64,000 nt of DNA from Bacillota bacterium (GCA_021768705.1 JAETUG010000004.1:52425-116424), one strand, 5' to 3'. Shown: positions 1-9,682, numbered from the stretch's first letter. Program-made: numbers and translations. The notes: a model not told the origin generated them from the sequence alone.

Positions 1-611
1 GCCATTAGGAAAAGCTGATGATAGACCAGACCCGTCAAGCCCAGCCCCAGATACATCAAATAGCTGAACTGGGGATTGAACCAGGGGCGCAGCACGGAAG
101 AAACGGGCATGACCTGGGCCATCCCCTCGTCAACACTACTGCCGGAAGCTACATAGCTTTTCACGGCAATCTCGGTAGAAATGGTCTTAACTACCTGCAT
201 GACAGAAACGATAGCACTATTGCCCACCAGATTGTTGGCACTGTTTACGCCAACCAATACCTCTGCCTGCTGTCCCAGCTGCAATGCTCTGGTATAATTT
301 TCAGGAATGACGATGATGCCTTCCACCTCCCCGGCCTCCAGCATCCGTTTTGCCTCCTCCGTATCCTGCAAAACCGCCGTTACATCGAAACGGTCAGATT
401 CATCGAAGGCACGGATCAATTCTCTGGTCTTTGCCGAGGAAGCAGTATCCACCGCCGCCAGAGGAATGTGGTTGACGATGCCGTTCTGAAAAGCACCACA
501 GACCACGATATTCAATAACAACGGGGCAATCAGAAACATGAACAGCCCCCTGGGGTCTTTCAAGAGACGTATCAGCTCTCGCCAGAACCCTTTGAAAAAT
601 GTCAGGATCAT
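1..611 (-). CDS. ABC-2 type transporter permease (N-terminal part, cut by window start)
   Basis: About 203 codons are visible before the gene runs off the left edge. The product starts MILTFFKGFWRELIRLLKDP, followed by a hydrophobic segment at about residues 22-40 and then a long extracytoplasmic region. This is the layout of ABC-2 family permeases in which one membrane segment is followed by a large external loop. The start overlaps the stop of the upstream HlyD-like gene by four bases (ATGA, 608-611), so the two are probably translationally coupled. Adaptor plus ABC-2 permease pairs export drugs, lipids or peptides; the substrate here cannot be told. No ATPase gene is in view and it may lie beyond the window edge. 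Confidence 0.8.
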   Translation of the reverse strand, partial: MILTFFKGFWRELIRLLKDPRGLFMFLIAPLLLNIVVCGAFQNGIVNHIPLAAVDTASSAKTRELIRAFDESDRFDVTAVLQDTEEAKRMLEAGEVEGIIVIPENYTRALQLGQQAEVLVGVNSANNLVGNSAIVSVMQVVKTISTEIAVKSYVASGSSVDEGMAQVMPVSSVLRPWFNPQFSYLMYLGLGLTGLVYHQLFLM

Positions 612-1630
612 TGCGCCTCACCCACTTTATCCAGGTCTACGCGCACCAGCATACCAGGGTAAAGCATCACGTCATCTTCCCCGGAAAGGGCGATCTTCAC
701 TGCGTATGTAACCACATCCTGATCGTTCAGCTCATTGGTAGATTTTTTAACGGCAAAATCAGGATTTTTGCTGATATTGACGATCTTGCCGTGGAAAACC
801 GTGTCGGGGTAAGCCTTACTGGTCAGGGGAATTTCCTGACCGATCCGCAGCTTGCCGATCTCATATTCATCCACATTTGCCATGATCCAACGGTCACCGT
901 AATCTGTCAAAGTTACGATCGTAGTCCCTGTGCCGATCAGTTCCCCTACGGAAGAGGAGATCATGGTAACCGTACCGTTGCAGGGTGCATACTGGGAAGT
1001 CTGGCTCAGGTTCAAATTCACCTCTGCCAAAACGCCCTTGGCTGCCTGCAGTTGTCCTGTTGCCGCTCCATATTGTCCTGTTGCCGCTTCATACTGCCCT
1101 TGGGCTGCCTGCTGCTGAGAAAGTGCCGCCTGTGCATCCAGCTTTGCTGCCTCCAACTGGGTTGCCAGCTTATCCATGTTATCCTCAGATACGGCGTCCA
1201 TGGCATACAATTCCTGATATTTTGCATATTCTGTTTCCAAAAGCTGCACATTAGCATTTGCCTTATCCACTACGGCTGCCGCTGCCTCCACGGCATTCTT
1301 TGCAGCCTGCACCTGTCCTGCCGCTGCTTCCACCTGCCCTGCTGCCGCCTGGGCCGTTGCAGAAGCCTGAGTCTGTTTCACCTGTACGTCCCGCTGGTCT
1401 GTAGAGAACAGCAGATCGCCTTCCTTGATCTCCTGCCCTTCCTCAATGGGGATATCCGTCAGATAGCCGGGAATCTTCGCACGAACGTAAACCTCTTTAC
1501 ATTCTACCGTACCTGTCACAAAATTCCCCTGTTCCGCCTGTTCTGTGTCTTCCGCCTGGGTGCCACAGCCGCTAAAGGCACAGCAGCCTGCCAACAATAC
1601 TGCTAAAACTGTCTTTTTTCCGTTCCGCAT
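608..1630 (-). CDS. HlyD family secretion adaptor, probable lipoprotein
   Basis: 340 residues. The N-terminus is a lipoprotein signal with a lipobox ending FSGC at about residues 19-22. A biotinyl-lipoyl-like segment follows (VRAKIPGYLTDIPIEEGQ). Residues about 85-205 form a long Ala/Gln-rich coiled-coil hairpin, and the C-terminal beta-barrel region contains a typical VGELIGTGTTIVTLTD stretch. This is the layout of membrane fusion proteins that work with ABC or RND exporters. An AAAGGAG-type ribosome binding site precedes the start. The gene sits between the TetR regulator and the ABC-2 permease on one strand, so regulator, adaptor and permease probably form one export operon. The substrate is unknown. 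Confidence 0.88.
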   Translation of the reverse strand: MRNGKKTVLAVLLAGCCAFSGCGTQAEDTEQAEQGNFVTGTVECKEVYVRAKIPGYLTDIPIEEGQEIKEGDLLFSTDQRDVQVKQTQASATAQAAAGQVEAAAGQVQAAKNAVEAAAAVVDKANANVQLLETEYAKYQELYAMDAVSEDNMDKLATQLEAAKLDAQAALSQQQAAQGQYEAATGQYGAATGQLQAAKGVLAEVNLNLSQTSQYAPCNGTVTMISSSVGELIGTGTTIVTLTDYGDRWIMANVDEYEIGKLRIGQEIPLTSKAYPDTVFHGKIVNISKNPDFAVKKSTNELNDQDVVTYAVKIALSGEDDVMLYPGMLVRVDLDKVGEAQ

Positions 1631-1687
1631 CTGTCCTCATACTCCTTTACTGTTTTTCTTGGTTTTTCCTATTTTATATGCCTGTCG

Positions 1688-2269
1688 TTACGATGGAATC
1701 AATATCTGGAAAATAGGACGAACCATTTTCTCCGCCAATTCCATCATTTCTTCTTTGGAAAGCGTCATCCCCTCCATCAGCCATTGCTTCACCATGCCCA
1801 TGGCACCGCAGGCGATAAATTGATGCACATAATCTATTTGGGGTATTTCCGTTTCCAGCCCCATAGAACGGCGCACCTCCATTCCCTTGCGTTTCATGAT
1901 CTCTGTCAGCTTTCCTGCCAAACGATCGCTTCTGGAATTTAACAGCAAGCAACGGCATAGCTGAGGATTCTCTACAATATAATCGCAAATATGCCCGATC
2001 ACGGGATATTCCCAATCTTCATCCGGTCGGATCTCCATCCGATCCACCATCTGAGCGAATTTTTCCACTACCTCATTTTCCATCTCATCCAATAATCCAA
2101 ATACATTATTATAATGGAGATAAAATGTGGCACGGTTCAGATCCGCCTTGGAGGTAATATCCTTCGCCGTGATATCGCCGAAGGGTTTTTCATCCATCAA
2201 TGCGATCAGCGCATCCCGCATCAATCCCTTCGTCCGCTTCACTCTGCGATCCTGCTTTTCTGAAATCAT
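1688..2269 (-). CDS. TetR/AcrR family transcriptional regulator
   Basis: 193 residues from the ATG at 2269, which has a GGAGG six bases upstream. The frame stays open to 2341 but that longer start has no ribosome binding site. The N-terminus holds the TetR helix-turn-helix (IALMDEKPFGDITAKDITSKADLNRATFY as one block, roughly residues 20-50), and the C-terminal part looks like the TetR_C_7/DhaS-type ligand domain common in Firmicutes. It lies 57 bases upstream of the HlyD gene on the same strand and probably autoregulates the export operon. Confidence 0.9.
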   Translation of the reverse strand: MISEKQDRRVKRTKGLMRDALIALMDEKPFGDITAKDITSKADLNRATFYLHYNNVFGLLDEMENEVVEKFAQMVDRMEIRPDEDWEYPVIGHICDYIVENPQLCRCLLLNSRSDRLAGKLTEIMKRKGMEVRRSMGLETEIPQIDYVHQFIACGAMGMVKQWLMEGMTLSKEEMMELAEKMVRPIFQILIPS

Positions 2270-2309
2270 ATTCCGCCTCCTTTTCCAATTTCTCTCACCT
2301 TTTTGCTGT

Positions 2310-2338
2310 ATCATACCACACCCACAAAAGATAATCAA
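2310..2338 (-). promoter_or_regulatory. Probable sigma-A promoter of the TetR-HlyD-permease operon
   Basis: On the minus strand TTGATT (2333-2338) and TATGAT (2310-2315) are separated by 17 bases and lie about 40 bases upstream of the TetR start. The rest of the gap from 2339 to 2532 is AT-rich with no feature seen. Confidence 0.55.
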
Positions 2339-2532
2339 CAATTTTCGTTAAATAGAATATTTTTGACTAATTCGCCGTGTTTCTCTATGTATACAATGGA
2401 CAAAAAACATTTTTGTGTGTATCACAAAGACATCTGTCCGTCATTTTTACCAGTCCTTTTCGTTATTTTTCTATCAAAATTTGCTTGTTCTGCCAAAATA
2501 TAAGGTGGGACAAAAAAAATCCCATTTTTTAG

Positions 2533-2560
2533 TTGACTGAAATTTCTAAAGTGCTATAAT
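2533..2560 (+). promoter_or_regulatory. Sigma-A promoter of serC-serA-DUF1015
   Basis: TTGACT at 2533-2538 and a perfect TATAAT at 2555-2560, spaced 16 bases. This leaves a leader of about 60 bases before serC, in which no riboswitch was recognised. Confidence 0.75.
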
Positions 2561-2628
2561 TTCCCTATCGGCAATGTCCGCATTGGGCGGTCATGTGTCT
2601 GCCAATAAATACCTAAGGAGGCTTATCT

Positions 2629-3714
2629 ATGGAAAAAAGAGTATACAACTTCTCAGCAGGTCCTTCCATGCTGCCCTTGGAAGTTCTGGAACAAGCACAG
2701 CGCGAGCTGGTCTGTTACCCTTCAGCGGGCATGTCAGTCATGGAGATGAGCCACCGTTCAAAAGTTTTCGAATCTATTTTGGAAAAAGCGAAGGCTGATC
2801 TCAAAGAATTGATGCATATCCCCGATAACTATAAAATCTTGTTCCTGCAGGGCGGCGGCTCAACACAGTTCGCCATGATCCCCATGAACCTGATGAACAA
2901 AAACAACAAGGCGGATTATGTGATCACAGGCCAATGGGCGAAAAAAGCGGCAGAAGAAGCAAAACGTTACGGCAAAGTCAACATCGTTGCTTCCTCAGCA
3001 GACTCAACCTTCGACCATATCCCTGAACTGGACAAATCTAAATTCGACCCCGAAGCGGATTATTTCTATATCACACTAAACAACACCATTTACGGCACAC
3101 GCTGGACGGAACTGCCCGATACAGGCAATGTGCCTCTGGTGGGCGATATGTCCTCTTCCATCCTCTCTCAGGAGATCGATATTACCAAATTCGGCCTGCT
3201 GTTCGCAGGGGCACAGAAAAATCTGGGTCCTGCCGGCGTAACAGTGGTCATCGTGAGAGAAGACCTGTTGGGCAACGCCATGGATTTCACACCGACCATG
3301 CTGCGTTATGATATCCACGCAGAAAATAATTCCCTTTACAACACACCCCCTACCTATGGCATCTACTTTATGGGTCTGGTATTCGATTGGGTGAAGAGAC
3401 AGGGCGGCATTGAGGCTCTGCAGAAGATCAATGAACATAAGGCTGGCATCCTCTATGATTTCTTAGACCAGTCTAAGCTGTTCAAAGGTACTGTTGTAAA
3501 GAAAGACCGTTCCCTGATGAATGCGCCCTTTGTTCTGCCTACGGAAGAGCTGAACGCCAAATTCATCCAGGAAGCCAAAGCCCAGGGCTTTGAAAACCTG
3601 AAAGGTCACCGCACTGTCGGCGGCATGCGCGCTAGTATGTATAACGCAATGCCCGTGGAAGGCGTGGAAAAATTAGTGGAATTCATGAAGAAATTCGAGA
3701 TGGAAAATAAATGA
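2629..3714 (+). CDS. serC: Phosphoserine aminotransferase
   Basis: 361 residues, the usual length. SerC is a PLP-dependent class V aminotransferase that converts 3-phosphohydroxypyruvate and glutamate to phosphoserine and 2-oxoglutarate in the cytoplasm. The N-terminal NFSAGPSMLP signature, the FLQGGGSTQFAMIP phosphate-binding loop and the PLP lysine in AGAQKNLGPAG (K197) are all present, as is the C-terminal HRTVGGMRASMYNAM block. A strong AAGGAGG precedes the ATG. It is followed by serA and a DUF1015 gene, the standard clostridial serine cluster, although a terminator hairpin lies between serC and serA. Confidence 0.97.
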   Translation: MEKRVYNFSAGPSMLPLEVLEQAQRELVCYPSAGMSVMEMSHRSKVFESILEKAKADLKELMHIPDNYKILFLQGGGSTQFAMIPMNLMNKNNKADYVITGQWAKKAAEEAKRYGKVNIVASSADSTFDHIPELDKSKFDPEADYFYITLNNTIYGTRWTELPDTGNVPLVGDMSSSILSQEIDITKFGLLFAGAQKNLGPAGVTVVIVREDLLGNAMDFTPTMLRYDIHAENNSLYNTPPTYGIYFMGLVFDWVKRQGGIEALQKINEHKAGILYDFLDQSKLFKGTVVKKDRSLMNAPFVLPTEELNAKFIQEAKAQGFENLKGHRTVGGMRASMYNAMPVEGVEKLVEFMKKFEMENK

Positions 3715-3720
3715 TTTCGA

Positions 3721-3746
3721 AAGGGTCGTGAAAACGACCCTTTTCT
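3721..3746 (+). terminator. Terminator or attenuator between serC and serA
   Basis: AAGGGTCGT, loop GAAA, ACGACCCTT, then a T-rich tail. The nine-base-pair stem starts six bases after the serC stop. It may set a lower level of serA transcript rather than end the operon. Confidence 0.75.
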
Positions 3747-3800
3747 TGTATCAAAAACTTTTCGCGCATATATTAGAATAGAAAAAGGAGAATAGATCAT

Positions 3801-4976
3801 ATGTATACCATTCGTACTCTGAACAACATCGCTGAAACAGGACTGGCAAAACTGCCTGAAAACAAATTCGTTGTAGACAACAACGCTGAAGACCCCGAAG
3901 GCATTATCCTGCGCAGCTTCGATATGCACAAAATGGAACTGAACAAAGGTCTGCTGGCGGTTGCCCGGGCCGGCGCAGGCACCAACAATATCCCCATCGA
4001 CCGCTGCACAGAAATGGGCGTGCCTGTATTCAACACCCCCGGTGCCAATGCCAATGCCGTAAAGGAACTGGTGCTGGCTGCCCTGTTCGCATCCTCCAGA
4101 CGGATCATCGCCGGTGCAAACTGGGTACAGACCCTGAAGGACAGCGGTGAAGACGTAGAAAAAGCCGTGGAAGCAGGCAAAAAGAAATACACAGGCCCCG
4201 AGATTGCCGGAAAGACATTGGGCGTCATCGGTCTGGGTGCCATCGGCGTGCAGGTTGCCAATGCAGCCTTGGATCTGGGCATGAACGTTATCGGCTACGA
4301 TCCCTTCCTGTCTCTGGAAAGCGCATGGCATCTGTCCCCTGCCGTGGAACATGAAGAATCCATGGAAGAGCTGGTTTCCAAGAGTGATTACATCACATTG
4401 CATATTCCTCTGAACGACAAAACAAGAAATACCTTTGATGAAAAGCTGTTCTCCGTAACAAAACCCGGCGCCCGCCTGCTGAATTTTGCCCGGGGCGGTC
4501 TGGTAGACAATAACGCACTGAAAAAAGCCATTGCAGACGGTATCATCGCCCGCTATATGACAGACTTCCCCAGCGAAGACCTGTTGGGCGACCCTTGGAA
4601 CATCATCGTGACCCCCCACCTGGGTGCTTCCACCCCCGAAAGCGAAGAAAACTGCGCCATCATGGCGGCACAGGAGATCAGAGAATATCTGATTTACGGC
4701 AATATCAAAAATTCTGTAAACTTCCCCAACTGCGTGGTGCCCTACAACGGCAAGCCCCGTATTGCAATTTCCCATAAAAACATCGTCAACATGATCGGTC
4801 AGCTGGGTGCTGTTTTCACCAAATATCATGTCAATATCGATAAACTGGTAAACAACTCCAAAGGCGACCTTGCATATAACATTGTTGTATGCGATAATTT
4901 ACCTGAGAATGTGCAGGATATGATCGATGACCTGTATGCCATCAATACTGTTATTAAAGTACGCATTTTAGAATAA
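3801..4976 (+). CDS. serA: D-3-phosphoglycerate dehydrogenase
   Basis: 391 residues. It catalyses the NAD-dependent oxidation of 3-phosphoglycerate, the first step of serine synthesis. The 2-hydroxyacid dehydrogenase core shows the dinucleotide motif GLGAIG (144-149), the FARGGLVDNNAL block with the substrate arginine, and TPHLGASTPESEENC with the catalytic histidine. The C-terminal 70 residues resemble a compact ACT domain, the usual place for serine feedback. The start is the ATG at 3801 behind a GGAG. The length fits the short SerA type without the intervening ASB domain. Confidence 0.95.
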   Translation: MYTIRTLNNIAETGLAKLPENKFVVDNNAEDPEGIILRSFDMHKMELNKGLLAVARAGAGTNNIPIDRCTEMGVPVFNTPGANANAVKELVLAALFASSRRIIAGANWVQTLKDSGEDVEKAVEAGKKKYTGPEIAGKTLGVIGLGAIGVQVANAALDLGMNVIGYDPFLSLESAWHLSPAVEHEESMEELVSKSDYITLHIPLNDKTRNTFDEKLFSVTKPGARLLNFARGGLVDNNALKKAIADGIIARYMTDFPSEDLLGDPWNIIVTPHLGASTPESEENCAIMAAQEIREYLIYGNIKNSVNFPNCVVPYNGKPRIAISHKNIVNMIGQLGAVFTKYHVNIDKLVNNSKGDLAYNIVVCDNLPENVQDMIDDLYAINTVIKVRILE

Positions 4977-5003
4977 GCTTTTGAAAAAAAGGAGGAAACC
5001 TCT

Positions 5004-6251
5004 ATGGCAACCATCAGACCTTTTATGGCCATCCGCCCTGCGGCAAATTACGCAAAAGACGTGGCGGCACTGCCCTATGATGTAATGAACAGCGAAGAAG
5101 CAAGAGAAATGGTGAAGGACAAACCCTGGTCCTTCCTCCATGTAGATAAGGCAGAGGTAGACCTGCCCGTGGGCACAGATATTTACAGCCCAGAGGTCTA
5201 CGCAAAGGCAAAAGAAAATCTGGACAACATGGTGGCAAACGGTGTAATGGGTCAAGATTTACTGCCGAATCTGTACATCTACCGCCTGACGATGAACGGC
5301 AAAAGCCAGACCGGTCTGGTCTGCTGTACTTCTGTAGATGAATATATTGACGGCACCATCAAAAAACACGAGCTGACCCGTGCAGACAAAGAAGCAGACC
5401 GCATCCGCCATGTGGATACCCTGAACGCCAACACAGGCCCGATTTTCTTGGCTTATAAAGAAAACCCTGATGCCAAAGCCATCATCGATGGCTGGACAGC
5501 TTCCGTTGCGCCTGTCTACGATTTTGTTTCCGAAGACGGCATCGGTCATACTGTTTGGGTCATCGACAGCGATACAGAAATCGGTATGTTGGTGCAGTCC
5601 TTCCAAAATGTTAAAAATCTCTATATTGCCGATGGTCACCATAGAAACGCTTCCGCCGTCAAAGTAGCCCTGAAGCGCAGAGAGGCAAAGCCTGATTACA
5701 CCGGTGAGGAAGAATTCAACTATTATCTGTCCGTGCTTTTTGCAGCAGATGATCTGTATATCATGGACTACAACCGTGTAGTCAAAGACCTGAATGGTTA
5801 TGATGCCGTTGGCTTCTTAGAAGAAATCGGCAAGAAATTTATCGTAGAGCCTTATAACGGCGATGATCCCTACAAACCGGAAGAAATCCACACCTTCGGG
5901 CTGTATCTGGAGGGCAAATGGTTCAAGATGACAGCGAAGGAGGAGATCATCACTGATGACCCTGTGCTGGGCTTAGACGTTTCCATCCTGCAGAAGGAAC
6001 TGCTGGAGCCTGTTCTTGCCATTGGCGACCCCAGAACGGATAAGCGCATCGATTTTGTCGGCGGCATCCGTGGGCTGGAGGAATTGGAACGCAGAGTAGA
6101 CAGCGGCGAAATGAAACTGGCCTTCTCCATGTTCCCCACTTCCATGGCGGAACTGATGGATGTGGCGGATGAAGGGATGACCATGCCGCCCAAGTCCACA
6201 TGGTTTGAGCCCAAACTAAGAAGCGGATTATTCATCCACGACTTAGGTTGA
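5004..6251 (+). CDS. DUF1015 family protein of the serine cluster
   Basis: 415 residues, full length for DUF1015. The signature IADGHHRNASAVKVA is at about residues 210-225 and the start MATIRPFMAIRP is typical. The molecular function is not established. The family is often found directly after serC and serA in Clostridia, which suggests a role linked to serine or phosphoserine metabolism. The gene starts 27 bases after serA with a strong AAGGAGG site, so it is co-transcribed. Confidence 0.9.
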   Translation: MATIRPFMAIRPAANYAKDVAALPYDVMNSEEAREMVKDKPWSFLHVDKAEVDLPVGTDIYSPEVYAKAKENLDNMVANGVMGQDLLPNLYIYRLTMNGKSQTGLVCCTSVDEYIDGTIKKHELTRADKEADRIRHVDTLNANTGPIFLAYKENPDAKAIIDGWTASVAPVYDFVSEDGIGHTVWVIDSDTEIGMLVQSFQNVKNLYIADGHHRNASAVKVALKRREAKPDYTGEEEFNYYLSVLFAADDLYIMDYNRVVKDLNGYDAVGFLEEIGKKFIVEPYNGDDPYKPEEIHTFGLYLEGKWFKMTAKEEIITDDPVLGLDVSILQKELLEPVLAIGDPRTDKRIDFVGGIRGLEELERRVDSGEMKLAFSMFPTSMAELMDVADEGMTMPPKSTWFEPKLRSGLFIHDLG

Positions 6252-6266
6252 TTTGCCACAAAAGAC

Positions 6267-6326
6267 CTTGGGGACGCTGTCCCCAACACCCCTGTAAGGA
6301 GCTCAGCCCCTTGACCCGATACGAAA
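6267..6326 (+). repeat. Dispersed intergenic hairpin repeat, family A, copy 1
   Basis: Contains GGGGACGCTGTCCCC, then CACCCCTGTAAGGAG and GCCCCTTGACCCGATACG. The order (GGACGCTGTCC hairpin, CCCYGCAAGGG-like block, CCCTTGACCC block, ATACG) recurs at 22247-22330 and 41326-41408, and in inverted partial form at 6363-6420. Confidence 0.65.
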
Positions 6327-6360
6327 AAAGAGGTTTTCCAAATGGAAAACCTCTTTTTTA
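6324..6360. terminator. Bidirectional terminator between DUF1015 gene and PTS permease
   Basis: AAAAAAGAGGTTTTCC, loop AAAT, GGAAAACCTCTTTTTT. It is A-rich on one flank and T-rich on the other, so it can end transcripts from both convergent genes. Confidence 0.85.
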
Positions 6361-6362
6361 AT

Positions 6363-6420
6363 GAAAGTTTAGGTCCACCCTTTTCAAAGGGTGGCAGGGT
6401 GTGGGACAGCGTCCCACAAA
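6363..6420 (-). repeat. Dispersed intergenic hairpin repeat, family A, copy 2 (inverted, partial)
   Basis: Read on the minus strand it gives TTTGTGGGACGCTGTCCC followed by CACCCTGCCACCC, which matches the start of the other family A copies. It abuts the stop of the PTS permease gene. Confidence 0.55.
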
Positions 6421-6421
6421 C

Positions 6422-7498
6422 TTAAAGATCAAGCTTCAAGTCGTTTTCTTTGATCCAGCCTGACTTGCGCATGAAATACGCAATCACCCAAGACAGTACC
6501 GCAGGCAGAAGGAAGCATACTAAGCCCATGCCCATCCAGTCCATAGCCGTGATCGCCGTCTTTGCGCCACTGGCAATATCATTCAGCCAGCCTGTATACA
6601 CGCCAATCTGCCCTACCAGACCGCAAGTACCCATACCTGCCGCTACCGCATCGCCGTTCATTTCCATATGGAAGATGCAAGTTGCAATAGGCCCTGTGAT
6701 GGCAGAAGCCAATGTTGGAGGCAACCAGATACGGGGGTTCTTCATGATATTGGGCACCTGCAGCATAGAAGTACCAATGCCCTGTGCCAGCAGACCGCCC
6801 CATTTGTTTTCTTTGAAACTCATTACAGCAAAGCCTACCATCTGGGCACAGCAGCCTGCTACAGCCGCACCGCCTGCCAAACCGGTCAGTCCCAGTGCCG
6901 CACAGATCGCCGCACTGCTGATAGGCAGGGTCAGTGCCAGCCCCACGATAACGGAAACAACGATGCCCATAAAGAAAGGCTGCAATTCTGTTGCCCATTT
7001 GATGGCATTGCCCACGGCACTTGCCGCCGCACCGATGGAAGGCGCCCACCACATGGAAAGCAGCACGCCCACGCAAATGGTAACAGAAGGTGTCACGATA
7101 ATATCCACTTTTGTTTCTTTGGAAACCAGCTTACCAAATTCCGCCGCAAAGATGGTCACAACAAGTACTGCCAAAGGACCACCGGCACCGCCCAACTGAT
7201 TGGCTGCACCGCCCACGGCGATCAGGGAAAACAGTACCAACGGGGGACATTTCAAGGCGTACCCAATGGCTACTGCCATAGCAGGGCCTGTCCCACCCTG
7301 GGCAAACGCGCCGATCTCTACCAAAGTTTCAATGCCGAGCTGCTGTCCCAGTGTTTTCAAAATAGTGCCGATGAGCAAAGATGCGAAAAGCCCCTGCGCC
7401 ATAGCACCTAATGCGTCAATGCCGTATCGTTTTGCTGAAAAAACGATATCTTTTTTTGCTAAAAAGGCTTTAAAGCCTTTTTGGTTTGTATTTTCCAT
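6422..7498 (-). CDS. PTS EIIC-like membrane permease (PTS_EIIC_2/PfoR-type)
   Basis: 358 residues with about eight to ten hydrophobic segments rich in Gly and Ala, such as GALGLTGLAGG-like and IGYALKCPPLVLFSLIAVGG stretches. The pattern matches the PTS_EIIC_2 family, which includes PfoR-type proteins and is annotated as a sugar-PTS membrane subunit without attached EIIA or EIIB domains. No PTS partner gene is nearby, so sugar phosphotransfer is unproven. An AAAGGAG lies six bases before the ATG. It converges on the serine operon. Confidence 0.75.
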   Translation of the reverse strand: MENTNQKGFKAFLAKKDIVFSAKRYGIDALGAMAQGLFASLLIGTILKTLGQQLGIETLVEIGAFAQGGTGPAMAVAIGYALKCPPLVLFSLIAVGGAANQLGGAGGPLAVLVVTIFAAEFGKLVSKETKVDIIVTPSVTICVGVLLSMWWAPSIGAAASAVGNAIKWATELQPFFMGIVVSVIVGLALTLPISSAAICAALGLTGLAGGAAVAGCCAQMVGFAVMSFKENKWGGLLAQGIGTSMLQVPNIMKNPRIWLPPTLASAITGPIATCIFHMEMNGDAVAAGMGTCGLVGQIGVYTGWLNDIASGAKTAITAMDWMGMGLVCFLLPAVLSWVIAYFMRKSGWIKENDLKLDL

Positions 7499-7664
7499 TT
7501 TTTACTCCTTTACCATAATACCTTTACAGATGACAAGACATTATTTTTATTATATGATATCCCTTCCATAAAGTCAATCAAACCTTTTTTCGAAAAAATA
7601 AATCTTTCCGGCAGGATAAACCGTTCTTTTCGGCTCATACTAACCATATCAAAGGAGGGATAAC

Positions 7665-7835
7665 ATGAACAAATTTACCACAGGCATACTCATTGGCGGT
7701 GCCATGACTATGGCAGGCATCGGCTATATGATGAAAGACAAAAGAACCTATCAGAAGGTTGCAAAAAAAGGGAAAAAGATGGTAGCAAAGGCGGAGGAAG
7801 CCATTGATGATATGATGGACAGCATGATGCCTTGA
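7665..7835 (+). CDS. Small YtxH-like membrane-anchored protein
   Basis: 56 residues. It starts MNKFTTGILIGGAMTMAGIG, a single glycine-rich membrane segment, followed by a lysine-rich stretch (KKGKKMVAKAEEAIDDMMD) that looks helical. This resembles small YtxH-type proteins found throughout Firmicutes, of unknown function. A strong AAAGGAGG precedes the ATG and a clear terminator follows, so it is probably a real single-gene unit. Confidence 0.7.
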   Translation: MNKFTTGILIGGAMTMAGIGYMMKDKRTYQKVAKKGKKMVAKAEEAIDDMMDSMMP

Positions 7836-7864
7836 TGATCCAAAAACATCTGTAAATCTCCATG

Positions 7865-7917
7865 AAAAAAAGAGAATTGACAAACCATGCAAATTCGTTT
7901 GTCTCTTCTCTTTTTTT
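7865..7917 (+). terminator. Terminator after the small YtxH-like gene
   Basis: An AAAAAGAGAA and GACAAA arm pairs with TTTGTC and TTCTCTTTTT across an AT-rich loop, ending in a seven-T run. Confidence 0.7.
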
Positions 7918-7963
7918 ACTGCTTTTTCTACTTGTTACAATTTAAAAAGGGGGAGGGTATATT

Positions 7964-8065
7964 ATGTTTACAAAAGGTGGTCCGTTCCTTTTGATATTCT
8001 TATCCTATCATATCTTTTTGAATGACATTTGTACAAAAACAGACGATTTTTTTAAGAAATCCTGA
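7964..8065 (+). CDS. Possible 33-residue peptide
   Basis: ATG preceded by GGGGGAGGG at a good distance; the frame encodes MFTKGGPFLLIFLSYHIF followed by a short charged tail. Only the ribosome binding site supports it. It may instead be untranslated DNA between the terminator at 7917 and the end of gltX. Confidence 0.3.
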   Translation: MFTKGGPFLLIFLSYHIFLNDICTKTDDFFKKS

Positions 8066-8122
8066 ATAATTTATGAACATAAGAAAAGGAACGGATTTTT
8101 TCTCCGTTCCTTCGTTCTTTTT

Positions 8123-9571
8123 TTATTTACTCAGCAGTTCGATGCCTTTTTTGATTCTTCTGATCGATTCTTCTTTTCCCAGAATATCTGCCAGTTCCAT
8201 AGCACCGCCGGGGGATGTAGGTTCACCGGAAAGGGCTGTTCTGACAGGCCACAGCAACTGACCGTTCTTGATGCCCAGTTCACCAACCAGAGCCATCAGG
8301 CTGTCATGGATGGCGGTTTCGTTCCAATCAGGCAGGTTTTCCAGTACAGGCAGAGCCGCCTGCAGGGATGCCAGTGCGATCTCATCGTTTGTTTTCATTT
8401 TCTTATGGGTATACAGTTCTGTGCCATATGCAGGCAGTTCCTTGAAGAAGGCAACCAGACGAGGGATGTCGTTCAGTGTTTCCAGACGTTTCTGCAGCAG
8501 AGCAGCGATCTTTTTCAGATCAAGGTCTGTACCGGTCAGAGCTTCTTCCAGCTTGGGTCTTGCCAATTCGAAATATCGATCGAAATCCATAGCCTTCAGG
8601 TATTCGCTGTTCATCCATGTCAGCTTCTTAATATCGAAGATGGAAGGAGATTTGCTTAAGCCTGCGATATCGAATTTTTCTTCCAGTTCCTTCAGGGAGA
8701 AGATTTCAGTGTTATCGGAAGGGCTCCAACCCAGCAAAGCGATATAGTTTACGATCGCTTCTACAACATAGCCTTCGTTCACCAAATCTTCAAAGGATTT
8801 ATCGCCATGACGTTTGGACAGTTTATGGTGTGCATCCCTCATAACCGCAGGCAGATGCACATATACGGGAGGTTCCCAGCCAAATGCCTTGTACAGCAGG
8901 TTATATTTGGGTGTGGAGGACAGATATTCGCTGCCACGGACAACATGGGTAATATTCATCAGGTGGTCATCCACAACATTTGCAAAGTTATAAGTGGGGA
9001 AACCATCGGCTTTCATCAGGATCTGGTCATCCAGTTCCGCATTGTCTACGGTAATATCGCCATAAACAACATCGCTGAAGGAGGTTGTCCCTGTATCAGG
9101 CATTTTCTGGCGGATAACGAAAGGCTCGCCGGCATCCAGTTTTGCCTGCACTTCTTCCTTAGACAGACCCAGACAATGACGGTCATATTTTGCGAAAGCA
9201 GCACCCTCTGCGTTGCTTTCCTTCAGGCTTTCCAGTCTTTCCTTGGTACAGAAGCAATAGTAGGCTTCGCCCTTTTCCACCAGTTCCAGAGCATATTTCA
9301 TATACATGCCCATACGTTCGCTCTGCACATAGGGACCATACTCGCCGCCCACATCGGGGCCTTCATCATGCTGCAGACCTGTCATTTTCATGGTTTTATA
9401 GATGACATCTACAGAGCCTTCCACCAGACGGCCCTGGTCTGTATCTTCGATACGCAGGATGAATTTCCCACCCTGAGATTTTGCGATCAGATATTCATAA
9501 AGAGCGGTACGCAGGTTACCGATATGCATATACCCCGTAGGAGAAGGGGCAAATCTTGTTCTAACTTCCAT
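8123..9571 (-). CDS. gltX: Glutamyl-tRNA synthetase
   Basis: 482 residues, the normal length for a bacterial class I GluRS. The HIGH-type motif is [13 protein letters not shown] (residues 9-20) and the KMSKS-type motif is KLSKR (250-254). It charges tRNA-Glu with glutamate in the cytoplasm, and in organisms without GlnRS may also charge tRNA-Gln. A GGAAG-type site precedes the ATG at 9571. It stands alone, divergent from the AI-2E family gene. Confidence 0.96.
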   Translation of the reverse strand: MEVRTRFAPSPTGYMHIGNLRTALYEYLIAKSQGGKFILRIEDTDQGRLVEGSVDVIYKTMKMTGLQHDEGPDVGGEYGPYVQSERMGMYMKYALELVEKGEAYYCFCTKERLESLKESNAEGAAFAKYDRHCLGLSKEEVQAKLDAGEPFVIRQKMPDTGTTSFSDVVYGDITVDNAELDDQILMKADGFPTYNFANVVDDHLMNITHVVRGSEYLSSTPKYNLLYKAFGWEPPVYVHLPAVMRDAHHKLSKRHGDKSFEDLVNEGYVVEAIVNYIALLGWSPSDNTEIFSLKELEEKFDIAGLSKSPSIFDIKKLTWMNSEYLKAMDFDRYFELARPKLEEALTGTDLDLKKIAALLQKRLETLNDIPRLVAFFKELPAYGTELYTHKKMKTNDEIALASLQAALPVLENLPDWNETAIHDSLMALVGELGIKNGQLLWPVRTALSGEPTSPGGAMELADILGKEESIRRIKKGIELLSK

Positions 9572-9682
9572 TGTTTTTCTTCCTTTCTGAAAATAGTCGG
9601 ATGTTCCTTAGAATAGTTTATACGCAAATCCCCTTTGTGTAAAGGAAAAAGCAAAGAAAATCTTAAGAATCTTCCTGTTCTC